From Fibrobacter sp. (GTDB lineage: Bacteria; Fibrobacterota; Fibrobacteria; Fibrobacterales; Fibrobacteraceae), in NCBI GenBank assembly GCA_016295375.1, contig JAEDLI010000003.1, forward strand, positions 1 through 54,300: a stretch of 54,300 nucleotides of DNA, read 5' to 3'. This document shows positions 8,540 to 17,236 of this stretch, in pieces. The translations under genes and the position numbers were made by a program. The first letter of the stretch is position 1; each line of letters opens with the position of its first letter. The notes beneath the pieces were generated by a model, which saw only the letters and a program-made list of their open reading frames with translations, did no database searches and was not told the origin of the DNA.

Positions 8540-9548
8540 TTAAATAAAATACGTCAGGTCGGACTTTTCTGTGGAGCCGAGCATGGTCGCAACGCCGCCG
8601 AGTTCCACGCCGTCAATCAACTCTTCTGCAGTGATGCCCATGAGTTCCATCGACATCTGACAGGCGACAAATTTCACGCCCTTCTGCCTTGCGCTTTCAA
8701 TCAGTTCTTCTAGCGAAGAAACACCGTTCTGCTTCATGACCGTGCGAATCATCTTGGCGCCGATTCTGCCAAAGTTCATGCGCGAAAGTCCGAGTTTCTT
8801 GGAACCGCGGGGCATCATGAAGCCGAACATTTTCCCAATGAGCGACTTCTTGACGCGCACCTTTTCGGGCCTGCGCAAAATGCTTACTCCCCAGAAGGTA
8901 AAAAACATCGTAACCGGGCGGCCCATGGCGGCAGCACCATTCGCCATGATGAACGAAGCGATGGCCTTGTCCAAATCGCCGCTGAATACGACAAAAGTCT
9001 TGCCGTGCTCAAATTCCCGATTTTCAAGAGATTTGGGTGCGTCGCACTTTACGATGGTCGCATAGATTACGCCGCCTTTTTCGGAAAGCGATTTCAATTC
9101 ATTGCCGGTACGCTGGCACCAGACATTCACATCCGAGAAGAAAGCCTTCTCGGTCGCTTCCACCTGGACTTCTTCGTCGACGGACACGCTTTTGACCGCT
9201 TCGCCCACCTTCACGATGGGGCCCGGGCACTTGAGACCCTTAGCATCCTCATAGTGAATTTTCGGGACGGCGTCAAGCCCGCCTTCCACATTATACACGT
9301 CGTAATCGCGGTCGGCGAGAATTTCGGCAACCTCTTCGGAACGATCTCCCGTAGAACAGAACACGTAAACGGGCTTGTCTTTCGGGATGCTATCAATCTT
9401 CCTGGACAGTTCAAAGAACGGAACCTGAATGGATCCACTCACAGGGCGTACGACAGACTCGCTCGGTTCGCGAACATCGAGTAGTGTCGAATTTTGGGAA
9501 TCGATCTTGTAGAAATCTTTTGCAAGAATTTTTTTTGACTTCGGACAT
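8540..9548 (-). CDS. Rhodanese-TusA-DsrE sulfur-transfer fusion, frameshift at N-terminus
   Basis: Three sulfur-relay domains in one chain. From the GTG at 9442: rhodanese half with C29 in VFCSTGDRSEEVAEIL, a TusA domain with C72 in LKCPGPIVK, and a DsrE/DsrF-like domain with C261 in ACQMSMELMGI. The rhodanese domain is incomplete from this GTG. Reading back in frame gives FYKIDSQNSTLLDVREPSES, typical of a rhodanese start. An ATG at 9548 (MSEVKK) joins this frame if one base is removed from the 8-T run at 9529-9536. The same domains follow an FAD domain in CoA-disulfide reductases; that domain is absent here. Persulfide relay in the cytoplasm is likely. Confidence 0.8.
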
Positions 9549-9693
9549 TTTGTCGTGTAGAAAAGCGTTTAGTGGTGACTCACAGAGTTAAAAGTGTGAC
9601 AAGCAAAAATACAAATTGCACCTAAACGGCGCAATATTTCGGGATATACATTTTTTTTATAGCTTTTGATTGTGCAAGGCTATTCCCTGCGCG

Positions 9694-9718
9694 GTGAAGT
9701 CGCAATTTGCGACTTCAC
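9694..9718. repeat. Perfect inverted repeat in hsdS-remnant region
   Basis: GTGAAGTCGC and GCGACTTCAC face each other over a five-base AATTT centre. No T-run follows, so it is more like a protein site or a mobile-element end than a terminator. It lies in the 645-base gene-poor stretch before the large helicase gene. Confidence 0.6.
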
Positions 9719-9757
9719 GAATTCAACAGGATACTAAATTTTTCGGGAAAGCGCTCA

Positions 9758-9793
9758 ATTTTTACTGTGACATTTTGCCGGCACTTTTTTGGC
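9758..9793 (+). repeat. 36-bp direct repeat, copy 1
   Basis: Matches copy 2 (10061-10096) at 33 of 36 positions. The shared core is GTGACATTT followed by CGGCACTTTTTTGGC. The pair is spaced 303 bases apart and brackets the hsdS remnant, suggesting duplication or insertion of that segment. Confidence 0.75.
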
Positions 9794-9834
9794 CGTCTCA
9801 GTTTTCTTTGACAAGACCTACTTTTTGCCGATAA

Positions 9835-9863
9835 GTTTGTGGACGAAATTTTCGTCCGCAAAC
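9835..9863. repeat. Long inverted repeat just before the hsdS remnant
   Basis: GTTTGTGGACGAAA faces TTTCGTCCGCAAAC with one G-T pair and a one-base centre. It ends four bases before the recognisable HsdS residues. It could mark the break point where the rest of hsdS was lost. Confidence 0.55.
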
Positions 9864-9866
9864 ACG

Positions 9867-10031
9867 TTTGAAATCGATGCGACCATCGTCAACAAGAAAA
9901 AACAACTCGAAACCCTGGACGAATACAAGAAATCCCTCATCTTCGAATACGTCACCGGCAAAAAAAAGAAGTCACCACCTGTAGAACTGGTCTTTTTCTC
10001 GGTTTTTTATATAGAAAAAGACCAAAATTAG
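9867..10031 (+). pseudogene. hsdS 3' remnant (type I restriction specificity subunit)
   Basis: The translated stretch FEIDATIVNKKKQLETLDEY, then KKSLIFEYVTGKK, is the C-terminal coiled-coil end of HsdS, the DNA-recognition subunit of type I restriction-modification. An upstream in-frame ATG (9789) exists but residues before F27 of that frame do not look like HsdS. No target-recognition domain, hsdM or hsdR is present. I infer the tail of a deleted type I system. Confidence 0.65.
9988..10024 (+). terminator. Hairpin after hsdS remnant
   Basis: TGGTCTTTTTCT pairs perfectly with AGAAAAAGACCA over a 13-base loop. It sits right after the HsdS end and inside the drifted reading frame, so it is probably the original hsdS terminator. 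It is A/T-rich and could work on either strand. Confidence 0.55.
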
Positions 10032-10060
10032 CCGATAGAATCTGTTTCCGGTGTTCGCTG

Positions 10061-10096
10061 ATTTTTGCTGTGACATTTCGTCGGCACTTTTTTGGC
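10061..10096 (+). repeat. 36-bp direct repeat, copy 2
   Basis: Partner of 9758-9793 with three substitutions. It ends about 100 bases before the start of the exonuclease-RecQ-UvrD gene. Confidence 0.75.
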
Positions 10097-10163
10097 ACCC
10101 GCGCGCTTCTAAGATTTCCGAAATATTACGATAAATGAACATTTTTAGGGAAAAAAAGGGAAA

Positions 10164-10194
10164 TTTTAGCGTTTCTAGTATATATTTTTAGCGT
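10164..10194 (+). promoter_or_regulatory. Direct repeat TTTTAGCGT at the helicase start
   Basis: TTTTAGCGT occurs at 10164-10172 and again at 10186-10194, 22 bases (two helical turns) apart, with TATATTT between them. The second copy touches the ATG. It looks like an operator that could be bound on one face of the DNA. There is no Shine-Dalgarno site. Confidence 0.4.
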
Positions 10195-13100
10195 ATGCGA
10201 GATTTTAGCAAATTCTTGTTTTTTGACTTAGAATACAACCCCGAGGCGCAGAAAATTCGGGAGTATGGTTATATTCTAGGAGAAGAGCGAGTTCGTGAAA
10301 AAAATCCTGCAAAATTAGAAACGGTCGCTGAAAAAGCTGAGTATATCGTAGGGCATAATGTACTTCGCCATGACGCCCCGATTCTTAGACAGTATTTTTC
10401 TATTGATTTTCCTAATGTCAAGGCTTTAGATACCTTGATGCTGTCTTCGTTGTTATTTCCTCGTAAACCTTACCATAAGTTACGCAAAGAATATTTGAAA
10501 AACGAAGATGAACCATCGGATCCGTTGAAAGATGCGGAACTCTGTAAGAACCTTCTAGAAGATTGTATTGGAAAATGGAATCAATACCCTTGGCAACTTC
10601 GTTATCTTTTGTTTCAGTTCCTAAAGAATGAACCCGGCTTCGCTCCGTTTTTCAATCTAGTGGATGCTCCTGAACAAGGCGAATTACGTTCCAAATTGTC
10701 GGAAATACAAAGCTGGTTTATCTCTCATTACGAGAAATCAATTTGTTTGCGCCAAGATTTTGAAAATGAATGGGCGGCTTATCGTGCTGAATGGTGTTTT
10801 CTTTTAACATTATTCCATGAAGAAGGTCCTAGCGATTTTGTTCCCCATTGGGTTCGATATCAGTATCCGCATCTTGAAAGCATATTGCACCGTAGACGCC
10901 TTGTTCCTTGCGGCAGTAATCAGTGTCCGTATTGTTCTGAACAACTAAGTTCAACGAAGCAATTGAAAAAATGGTTTGGTTTTCCAGGTTTCCGTTCGTT
11001 CAGCGAAGAAGAAAAGATTCCTTTGCAACAACAGGTTGTTGAATCTGCAATGCGAGGTGACTCTCTTTTAGCGGTTTTTCCGACTGGTGGCGGAAAATCA
11101 ATGACCTTCCAATTGCCCGCTTTGGTGGCGGGTTCGCAAGTTGGCGCTTTGACTGTTGTTATATCGCCGATTGTAGCGCTGATGAAGGATCAGGTAGATG
11201 TTTTGGAAAAACGTAGGCAGATTGGAGATGCTGCTTACATTAATTCCATGCTTTCTCCGGCGGAACGTAAGGACGTCATTGAAAAAGTCCGTAATGGAGA
11301 AAAGAATATCCTGTATATTTCTCCAGAATCTCTGCGATCGAATACGACATTTAGCTTGCTAAAAGAACGCCGCATAGAGCGAATAGTTGTTGATGAGGCG
11401 CACTGCTTTAGCGGTTGGGGACACGATTTTAGAGTTGATTATCTTTATTTGGCCGATTTCTTAAAGGATTTGCAGAGAGAAAAGAATCTTGAAAACCCGA
11501 TCCCGGTGAGTTGCTTTACAGCGACTGCAAAAAAATCTGTGGTAGATGATATTTGTAGCTACTTTAAGGAGCGCTTGAATCTTGAACTTGTAAGATTCAT
11601 CAGTCCTGCCAAACGAACGAACTTGACGTACAAGGTTGTAGAATCCTCGGAAGCTCCGAATGAACGACGTAAACAGTTGATAAATGTTCTCCGTGAATAT
11701 GGTGGCCCTAAAATCATTTATGCGTCCAAGGTAAAAACAACTGAATCTCTTTCGGAAGAATTGCACAATCGTGGTTTTGCCAGCGCTTGCTATAATGGCA
11801 AAATGGAATCAGAAAAGAAGATGTCTATTCAGGACCAATTCCAAAATGGTGAAATAGACACCATGGTGGCGACAACAGCCTTTGGTATGGGCGTTGACAA
11901 AGATAATGTGGAATTGGTTGCTCATTACGAAATTTCCAGTACGCTTGAAAACTATGTGCAAGAAGCAGGTCGTGCTGGTCGAGACCCTAATTTGCAAGCT
12001 AGCTGTGTAGCTCTTTTTAATTCAAAGGATCTTGACACAAACTTTCAAATTTTGCAGCAGTCTAAACTTTCTGCTCAGGAAATTTCCGCTGTTTGGCGTG
12101 TTTTAAAAAAGATGGCTGGCAATCAAAATCGTTTGATTATGTCTGCTCTTGAAATTGCCGATCTATGCGGATGGACAGAAAAGGAATCAGATGCTGGCGT
12201 AAATACGACTAAAGTCAAGTTAGCTATTCTCGTTTTGGAAGAACAGGGATTCCTGAAGCGTAAGCGAAACAGAACGCAGATGTATGGATCTTCTATTTCT
12301 GTGGAATCTGCCGAAGAAGCCCGAGAAAAGATTGGTTCCGATAAAATTGAAATTCCTAATTCAACCGAAGCAATAGCATATCGCATTATTCATCATATTA
12401 TTTCTAAACGATGGACCCGTTCTCCTGAATGTGCACTTGATGAACTCACTGTCAATTTGGGCTTAAAACGTGAAGAGGCGAATGAAGGATTAAGACTGCT
12501 TCGTGCATTACACCTTTTGAATGAAGAGGATGATTGGAGTGCAAGATTACAGAGAAAAGGCAATGATACTCCGCGTTCTTTGTTGAATGCCGCATCGAAC
12601 TTGCAAAATGAATTACTAAAGGCTTGCGAAGGCAAGGGCGTTAATGATCGTTTTGTTCTAGATGTGACTCGATTGAATTCTCAATTGAACCAACGAGAGG
12701 ATTCTGTTGGTGCTTCTACATCTCGTCGTAATTTGTTTATTTTCCGTGGCATATTGCGCTACTGGGCGCATGAAAGTGTTGCTGAAATTCATTTAGTGGA
12801 AGCCGGTCATCAAGTATATCAGATTGAATTTTTGGTAGATCCCGATTCCGTCAAAGAAAATCTCAAAAAGCAGTGGCAAATATTCGACAAGGTTATCGAA
12901 ACTTTGACAGAATTGCAAAAAGAACAGACTTCTCGAAATGGAAATATTGTCTGGTTCTCCTTGAATGGCTTAATGAAACGGATGTATGGCGAAAAAGCTG
13001 TAGGTCGCCTAGAAATGCAAAAACAATTAGAATATGCATTGTTGTTCCTGCATTTAATAGGCTCTATCACATTGGAACATGGTCTTGTCGTTTTTTACAC

Positions 13101-15144
13101 CGGACTAGTTTTGGAATTAGAATCTGGAGCAAAACAGCGAAACTTTACGCCAGCAGATTTCAAATCACTTGAAAATCATTACAAGCATAAGGCTGAAGCA
13201 ATTCATATTGTGGGTGAATATGCCAAAATGATGCTTGTCGACGAACGGATGGCGCAACAGCTGTTAGAAGACTATTTTGTGATGGATATTAGCGATTTCC
13301 GCCTAAAATACATGCAAGGCGTTGAACAGTCGGAATCTGTATCTGATGAACTAAAGCGAAAAATAGAAAGCGTCAATGATGAACAACGTAAGGTTATAAG
13401 GAGCCGCAAAAAACATATCCTTGTGGGGGCAGGACCTGGTTCTGGGAAAACGCATTTGCTCGTACACAAGGTTGCTTCTCTTTTATGGATTGAAGAGGCC
13501 AAACCAGATTCTATTCTTTGTTTGACACACACCCGTGCCGCTTGTCGAGAATTGCGAAAACGGTTGTATGATTTGGCAGGGCCTCTTGCAGCTAAAGTAA
13601 ATATCACAACATTCCATTCGCTTGCCTTCTCTATCCTTGGAGTGCAGGGCAATAAAAAGGCTCTTGAAAATGCTGATGATGTTGTGTCCAAAGCTGCGGA
13701 ATTGCTGGAATCCGGTGAAGATTCTGGTGTCGGTGCACCTAGCGTTATTCTTGTTGATGAATTCCAAGATTTATCCGCAGGGGAATATCGTTTGTTACGA
13801 GCTCTGTATGACCTTGGAGAAAAAGATCCTCGCGTTATTGTTGTTGGTGATGATGATCAAAGTATTTTTGCGTTCCGCGGAAGTTCTTCGGAATACTTCC
13901 AAAAATTTGCTGATGAATTCTCAAATACTGAAAAATTCTATTTAACGACGAATTATCGTTCTGTGGCTGGATTAGTTCGTGCAAATGCAAAGCTTTTGGA
14001 TTTGATGTCAGAGCGCGTGAAAGATGGGTCGCGACAGCAGGCTTTAAATCAAGGACGCGCAGAATTATTCTTTTATGAAGAAGCCGATAAAGCTACGGCA
14101 GCATTTGCCGCAGCTGAAATACTTGCTCAAAAATTTTCTGAGGCCCCATCGGAATCTTATTGCGTTCTGACTAGAGATAACGCAGAAGCATTCTTGGCTG
14201 CCGCAAAATTGGAAGAGAAACAAATCTCATATCGATTGCTTAAAGGACGAGATAAGGACAAATGCCCCATTGAAAAAACTCGTGAGGTTTTGGGATTCTG
14301 CGAAATTCTTCAAGAAGACCCCCGTCTGGGAAAATTCCCGTGGAGTGCAAAGGAGTTTAAACACTTAGCTGAAGATTATAAAGAAAATCATAAAGCAGAA
14401 AGTTCTTTCGAATTACTGGATGCTTTAGTGGATGACTTTGTTGAAACGGAAACCGCCTGTGGGGATGATGAGATAACTTTAGGGGATTTTAATCAGTATC
14501 TTGGAGAAGTTTCTTACAGCGATTTTGCAACGAAAAATATGGGCGCAGTATCCATTGGGACTATGCATAGCGCTAAGGGGCTTGAATGGGATAATGTCAT
14601 TCTTGCTTTGGGATCGTGGATCTTGAAAGATGCAGATGAAAAGAAAGCTCAAGAAAACTATCGGTTGCTTTATGTGGCGGCAACCCGTGCTAGAAAATCT
14701 TTGACCGTAATTGGCTCGGAAAAGATGTTGCCGTCAGATTGGTTGAGCCATTTCAAAAGACAAGGCCGAGTAAAAAATGTGACAATACCGAAAGTCTTGC
14801 ATATTGAAACAGGATTGGGCGATATGGCCTTAGGACAATACTTAAAAAAGAATGATGCTAGCGATCGGTATGTAGAAAGATTGCAGCAATCATTAGAGAA
14901 AGAGCCTTTGGGCATTTCTCTTACGATTGAAAAACATGCAAAAACTGAAAATTACTGCATAAAGCAGAACTCATTGTATTGGGCTTGGTTTGCGAAGGAT
15001 TTTACAGGAGGCTTGGTAAAAAGCCTTTCGAAAAATGTGTTAATCCCACAAAGAGCAACGCTTTCTCAAGTTGTTCGCTGGACTTCTGAAGATGGTCAAG
15101 AAACTTGGGTGCCGTTATTCAGAGTGGAATTTGGAAAAACCTAA
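10195..15144 (+). CDS. Exonuclease-RecQ-UvrD triple fusion helicase
   Basis: 1649 residues with three enzyme modules. Residues 1-130: DEDD-type 3'-5' exonuclease, with D11/E13 (FFDLEYN), D60 and D113 as candidate metal ligands. C239, C244 and C247 form a C-x4-C-x2-C knot. Residues 260-780: RecQ superfamily 2 helicase with Walker A FPTGGGKS (295-302), DEAH (400-403), TATA region (443-445), AGRAGRD arginine finger (591-597) and a winged-helix part after it. Residues 1055-1510: UvrD/Rep superfamily 1 helicase with GAGPGSGKT (1078-1086), VDEFQD (1187-1192), GDDDQSIFAFRG, TMHSAKGLEWD and LLYVAATRAR. All catalytic motifs are intact. The gene stands alone, is visibly AT-richer than its neighbours and follows an hsdS remnant, which suggests transfer. 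DNA repair or phage defence are both possible. Confidence 0.9.
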   Translation: MRDFSKFLFFDLEYNPEAQKIREYGYILGEERVREKNPAKLETVAEKAEYIVGHNVLRHDAPILRQYFSIDFPNVKALDTLMLSSLLFPRKPYHKLRKEYLKNEDEPSDPLKDAELCKNLLEDCIGKWNQYPWQLRYLLFQFLKNEPGFAPFFNLVDAPEQGELRSKLSEIQSWFISHYEKSICLRQDFENEWAAYRAEWCFLLTLFHEEGPSDFVPHWVRYQYPHLESILHRRRLVPCGSNQCPYCSEQLSSTKQLKKWFGFPGFRSFSEEEKIPLQQQVVESAMRGDSLLAVFPTGGGKSMTFQLPALVAGSQVGALTVVISPIVALMKDQVDVLEKRRQIGDAAYINSMLSPAERKDVIEKVRNGEKNILYISPESLRSNTTFSLLKERRIERIVVDEAHCFSGWGHDFRVDYLYLADFLKDLQREKNLENPIPVSCFTATAKKSVVDDICSYFKERLNLELVRFISPAKRTNLTYKVVESSEAPNERRKQLINVLREYGGPKIIYASKVKTTESLSEELHNRGFASACYNGKMESEKKMSIQDQFQNGEIDTMVATTAFGMGVDKDNVELVAHYEISSTLENYVQEAGRAGRDPNLQASCVALFNSKDLDTNFQILQQSKLSAQEISAVWRVLKKMAGNQNRLIMSALEIADLCGWTEKESDAGVNTTKVKLAILVLEEQGFLKRKRNRTQMYGSSISVESAEEAREKIGSDKIEIPNSTEAIAYRIIHHIISKRWTRSPECALDELTVNLGLKREEANEGLRLLRALHLLNEEDDWSARLQRKGNDTPRSLLNAASNLQNELLKACEGKGVNDRFVLDVTRLNSQLNQREDSVGASTSRRNLFIFRGILRYWAHESVAEIHLVEAGHQVYQIEFLVDPDSVKENLKKQWQIFDKVIETLTELQKEQTSRNGNIVWFSLNGLMKRMYGEKAVGRLEMQKQLEYALLFLHLIGSITLEHGLVVFYTGLVLELESGAKQRNFTPADFKSLENHYKHKAEAIHIVGEYAKMMLVDERMAQQLLEDYFVMDISDFRLKYMQGVEQSESVSDELKRKIESVNDEQRKVIRSRKKHILVGAGPGSGKTHLLVHKVASLLWIEEAKPDSILCLTHTRAACRELRKRLYDLAGPLAAKVNITTFHSLAFSILGVQGNKKALENADDVVSKAAELLESGEDSGVGAPSVILVDEFQDLSAGEYRLLRALYDLGEKDPRVIVVGDDDQSIFAFRGSSSEYFQKFADEFSNTEKFYLTTNYRSVAGLVRANAKLLDLMSERVKDGSRQQALNQGRAELFFYEEADKATAAFAAAEILAQKFSEAPSESYCVLTRDNAEAFLAAAKLEEKQISYRLLKGRDKDKCPIEKTREVLGFCEILQEDPRLGKFPWSAKEFKHLAEDYKENHKAESSFELLDALVDDFVETETACGDDEITLGDFNQYLGEVSYSDFATKNMGAVSIGTMHSAKGLEWDNVILALGSWILKDADEKKAQENYRLLYVAATRARKSLTVIGSEKMLPSDWLSHFKRQGRVKNVTIPKVLHIETGLGDMALGQYLKKNDASDRYVERLQQSLEKEPLGISLTIEKHAKTENYCIKQNSLYWAWFAKDFTGGLVKSLSKNVLIPQRATLSQVVRWTSEDGQETWVPLFRVEFGKT

Positions 15145-15345
15145 TTCCCCCAAAAGGGGAAGGAGCTAGTGTTACCGAATTCGGTACAATTAGATTTTGC
15201 GTTAGGGATAGTAACCCGTAAGGGCGGAGACTACAGGCTCCGTGAGCGAAGCGAGTATAGCCCGACCCGGCATGGCCCCTGTCGTGATTCTATCGCCACT
15301 GCGTGGCTCCAGAATGACAGGCTCCAGGGTGACAGATGGGGACAA
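15145..15345. repeat. Repeat-rich intergenic after the helicase
   Basis: Holds a short CCCC-AAAA-GGGG hairpin (15146-15159) directly after the helicase stop, the palindrome ACCGAATTCGGT, and a degenerate GGCTCCAGAATGACA / GGCTCCAGGGTGACA pair (15304-15334). That last pair belongs to the dispersed GTCATCC repeat family seen elsewhere in the window. No gene: short reading frames here come from the repeats. Confidence 0.55.
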
Positions 15346-15376
15346 GCCGGGGAACGCCTATATTTTGTCTTTTTTA

Positions 15377-15456
15377 CCCCGACATTTACACCGACAAATA
15401 CCCCGACAAATGTGTTTTTATCATGACATTTATCATGACAAATAATATGACATTAT
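15377..15456 (+). repeat. Six 12-bp tandem units in two triads
   Basis: Units of 12 bases with core YGACATTTA or YGACAAATA: three beginning CCCC/CACC (15377-15412), eight bases of spacer, then three beginning TCAT/ATAT (15421-15456). Within each triad units alternate between CATTTA and CAAATA endings. The last unit runs into the 3' end of the HD gene on the other strand. Confidence 0.7.
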
Positions 15457-16025
15457 TCCACGGCATTCCCTGCTAGGCCGATTTCGGCGGCGTGTTCACG
15501 CATGCCCTCGATGCAGATGGCGGCGACGTCTTTCACGTCCATGCCGAGCAGGGCGCAGCCTTTCAGAATGTAGTCGCGGTTGCACTTGGCGGCGAATTTC
15601 TTGTCTTTGAACTTTTTCATGAAACTTTTTACTTCCAGGTCCAAAATTCCGTTGGGACGCATTCTCGCGCAGGCCTGAATGATGCCGGTGAGTTCGTCGA
15701 CGGTGAACAGGCTCTTTTCCATATTGGTCTTGGGCTCCACCTGCTTCACGATTTCAAAACCGTGCGCCAAAATGGCACGCACGTCTTCTTCGGAGACGCC
15801 TTGTGCGAGCAGTTCCTTTTCGGTGTGCTGCAAGTGTTCTTCGGGGAATTCCTGGTAGTCGTAATCATGCAGGTAGCCCACGGCCTGCCAGTGTTCAACG
15901 TCTTCGCCGAAGTGTTTGGCCATGGCGCCCATGGCATAGCATACGTTGAGGGAATGGATAACCAGCGATTCTTCGGTCACGTGGCCCTTGTTGATTTCTT
16001 TTGCGCGTTCGACGGTCAGGCTCAT
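15453..16025 (-). CDS. HD-domain hydrolase (second paralogue)
   Basis: 190 residues, alignable by eye with the 2429-2992 protein: HD in GYLHDYDYQEFPEEH, H in LAHGF, D in VDELTGII, then KKFKDKKFAAKCNR and LLGMDVKD. Metal-dependent phosphohydrolase fold, unknown substrate. It carries a nine-residue C-terminal tail not found in the paralogue. It sits alone between repeats and a toxin remnant, so its copy may have moved with the accessory region. Confidence 0.8.
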   Translation of the reverse strand: MSLTVERAKEINKGHVTEESLVIHSLNVCYAMGAMAKHFGEDVEHWQAVGYLHDYDYQEFPEEHLQHTEKELLAQGVSEEDVRAILAHGFEIVKQVEPKTNMEKSLFTVDELTGIIQACARMRPNGILDLEVKSFMKKFKDKKFAAKCNRDYILKGCALLGMDVKDVAAICIEGMREHAAEIGLAGNAVE

Positions 16026-16137
16026 TTGAATTCTCCGATTTTTGTCGGTAATATAAATAATTTGGGGCGCCTATTGCACCCTGTTTGTTATAGAAATAAT
16101 TTGGCAAGTTTTCTCTCAAAAAAACGTCTATACTAAT

Positions 16138-16550
16138 ATGAAGGAAGATGTTTCAAGAAAACTTGTTAAAGACATATTCCCAAATGAAATTTGGGAATAT
16201 GTGCATGGCGTTTATGTAGCCAAAACTCGAAAAGCCTATTGGGAAAAAGCAAGAATGCCAAACAGATTTTTGAAAAAGAAATGGATACGGCCAAGATATT
16301 GGTAAAAAACGGGTGTTCGGTTTGGCTTCTGCCCGAAAACAGGGCCAACATGAAAAATCGGATGCCGTCGTTGACGGTCTGATTTACGATTTTAAGCAGG
16401 TTTAATTTAGTCGGGTAGAACACGGGTTTTTAGAAGGGCTGAGGCAGGCAAAAAAATGTCGTAATTCGTTTAAACGGGGATTTTAGTGTCCGAAGGATTT
16501 TCGGAAAATTAAAGAGTCTTTTTCACAATCTATTCTGTCAATTTAGATGA
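16138..16550 (+). pseudogene. Decayed CdiA-CT/barnase-like nuclease toxin gene
   Basis: Pieces in successive frames read like one nuclease-toxin C-terminal domain. From ATG 16138: MKEDVSRKLVKDIFPNEIWE; then QIFEKEMDTAKILVKNGCSV with WLLPEN; then DAVVDGLIYDFKQV (stop at 16403); then VEHGFLEGLRQAKK; then VVIRLNGDFSVRRIFGKLKS, ending at 16550. The order E-x3-A-K-I-L ... LLPE ... P-D-x-x-V-D-G-x-x-Y-D-F-K ... QA-x-x-V-x-I is that of the CdiA C-terminal tRNase / phage barnase-EndoU-colicin-like group. At least three or four frame changes make it dead. No immunity gene is recognisable beside it. Confidence 0.5.
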
Positions 16551-16587
16551 TAGACGCCAGTAATCAGTTATGAGCCTTCAATCACGC

Positions 16588-16679
16588 CACATTCCACACT
16601 CCATATCGCACACTTCTTGTCCCCAGCGCCCCTATTACCTAACACCTAGCCCCTAGATCCTAAATCCTAGCCCCTATCC
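16588..16679 (+). repeat. Heptad arrays upstream of the ECF sigma gene
   Basis: Four period-7 units of CACANNN type (16588-16615) and seven units of CCTANNN (16631-16679; TAGG on the other strand). The complement of the second array, with the adjoining ACAAGAAGTGT, repeats the element at 34545-34646 in opposite orientation. The array ends 53 bases before the sigma start. Confidence 0.75.
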
Positions 16680-16732
16680 ACTTTTTTTACATTTTCGGTG
16701 ACACTTTTAACCTCCACAAGTGTTACACAGGC

Positions 16733-17236
16733 ATGGAAAGGATAAATTCCGCAGACCGCATGGCTTTTTCTAGACTGTACGAGGCCTACGCTCCGATGGT
16801 TTACCGTCGCTGCATGGCCCTGCTCAAGGACGAGGCGGAGGCTTCGGATCTGATGCAAGACGTGTTTTTGCGGATTTATGCCGGCATGAACCGCCTGAAC
16901 CTGGACAGTCCCAGCAGTCTTTTGTGGAATACGGCCACCAGGCTCTGCCTGAACCGCATCCGCGACAAGAAACGCAGGGGGCTGGACGTGGATTCCTGCG
17001 AACTGTTGCTGAATATCGCCTGCGCAGACGACGAGCAGGAAGGCTACGAGACCCGCGGCATATTGGCGAAAATTTTTTCGCGGGAGCAGGAATCTACCCG
17101 GACCATTGCGGTGTTACACTATGTAGATGGTATGACGCTGGAAGAAACCGCCGAGATGGTGGGGCTTTCGGTAAGCGGGGTGCGCAAGCGTTTACGCGCC
17201 TTGCAGGCAAGAGTTAAAAACCTGGAGGTGAAGTGA
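16733..17236 (+). CDS. ECF RNA polymerase sigma factor
   Basis: 167 residues with sigma region 2 (RLYEAYAPMVYRRCMALLKD, then ASDLMQDVFLRIY) at 12-60 and region 4 (LHYVDGMTLEETAEMVGLSV, GVRKRL) at 126-158. No region 3, as expected for the extracytoplasmic-function group. Its stop overlaps the start of the anti-sigma-like gene (TGATG), so translation is coupled. It probably transcribes its own operon, but I cannot see a matching promoter motif. Confidence 0.9.
   Translation: MERINSADRMAFSRLYEAYAPMVYRRCMALLKDEAEASDLMQDVFLRIYAGMNRLNLDSPSSLLWNTATRLCLNRIRDKKRRGLDVDSCELLLNIACADDEQEGYETRGILAKIFSREQESTRTIAVLHYVDGMTLEETAEMVGLSVSGVRKRLRALQARVKNLEVK

Noticed and set aside
15169..15445. Forward frames with Thr-Pro repeats after the helicase
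   Set aside because: Produced by the 12-bp tandem repeats; two overlapping frames show the same repeat and neither looks like a real protein.
15377..15456. Possible CRISPR array
   Set aside because: Units are 12 bases with no spacers of constant length and no cas genes nearby.
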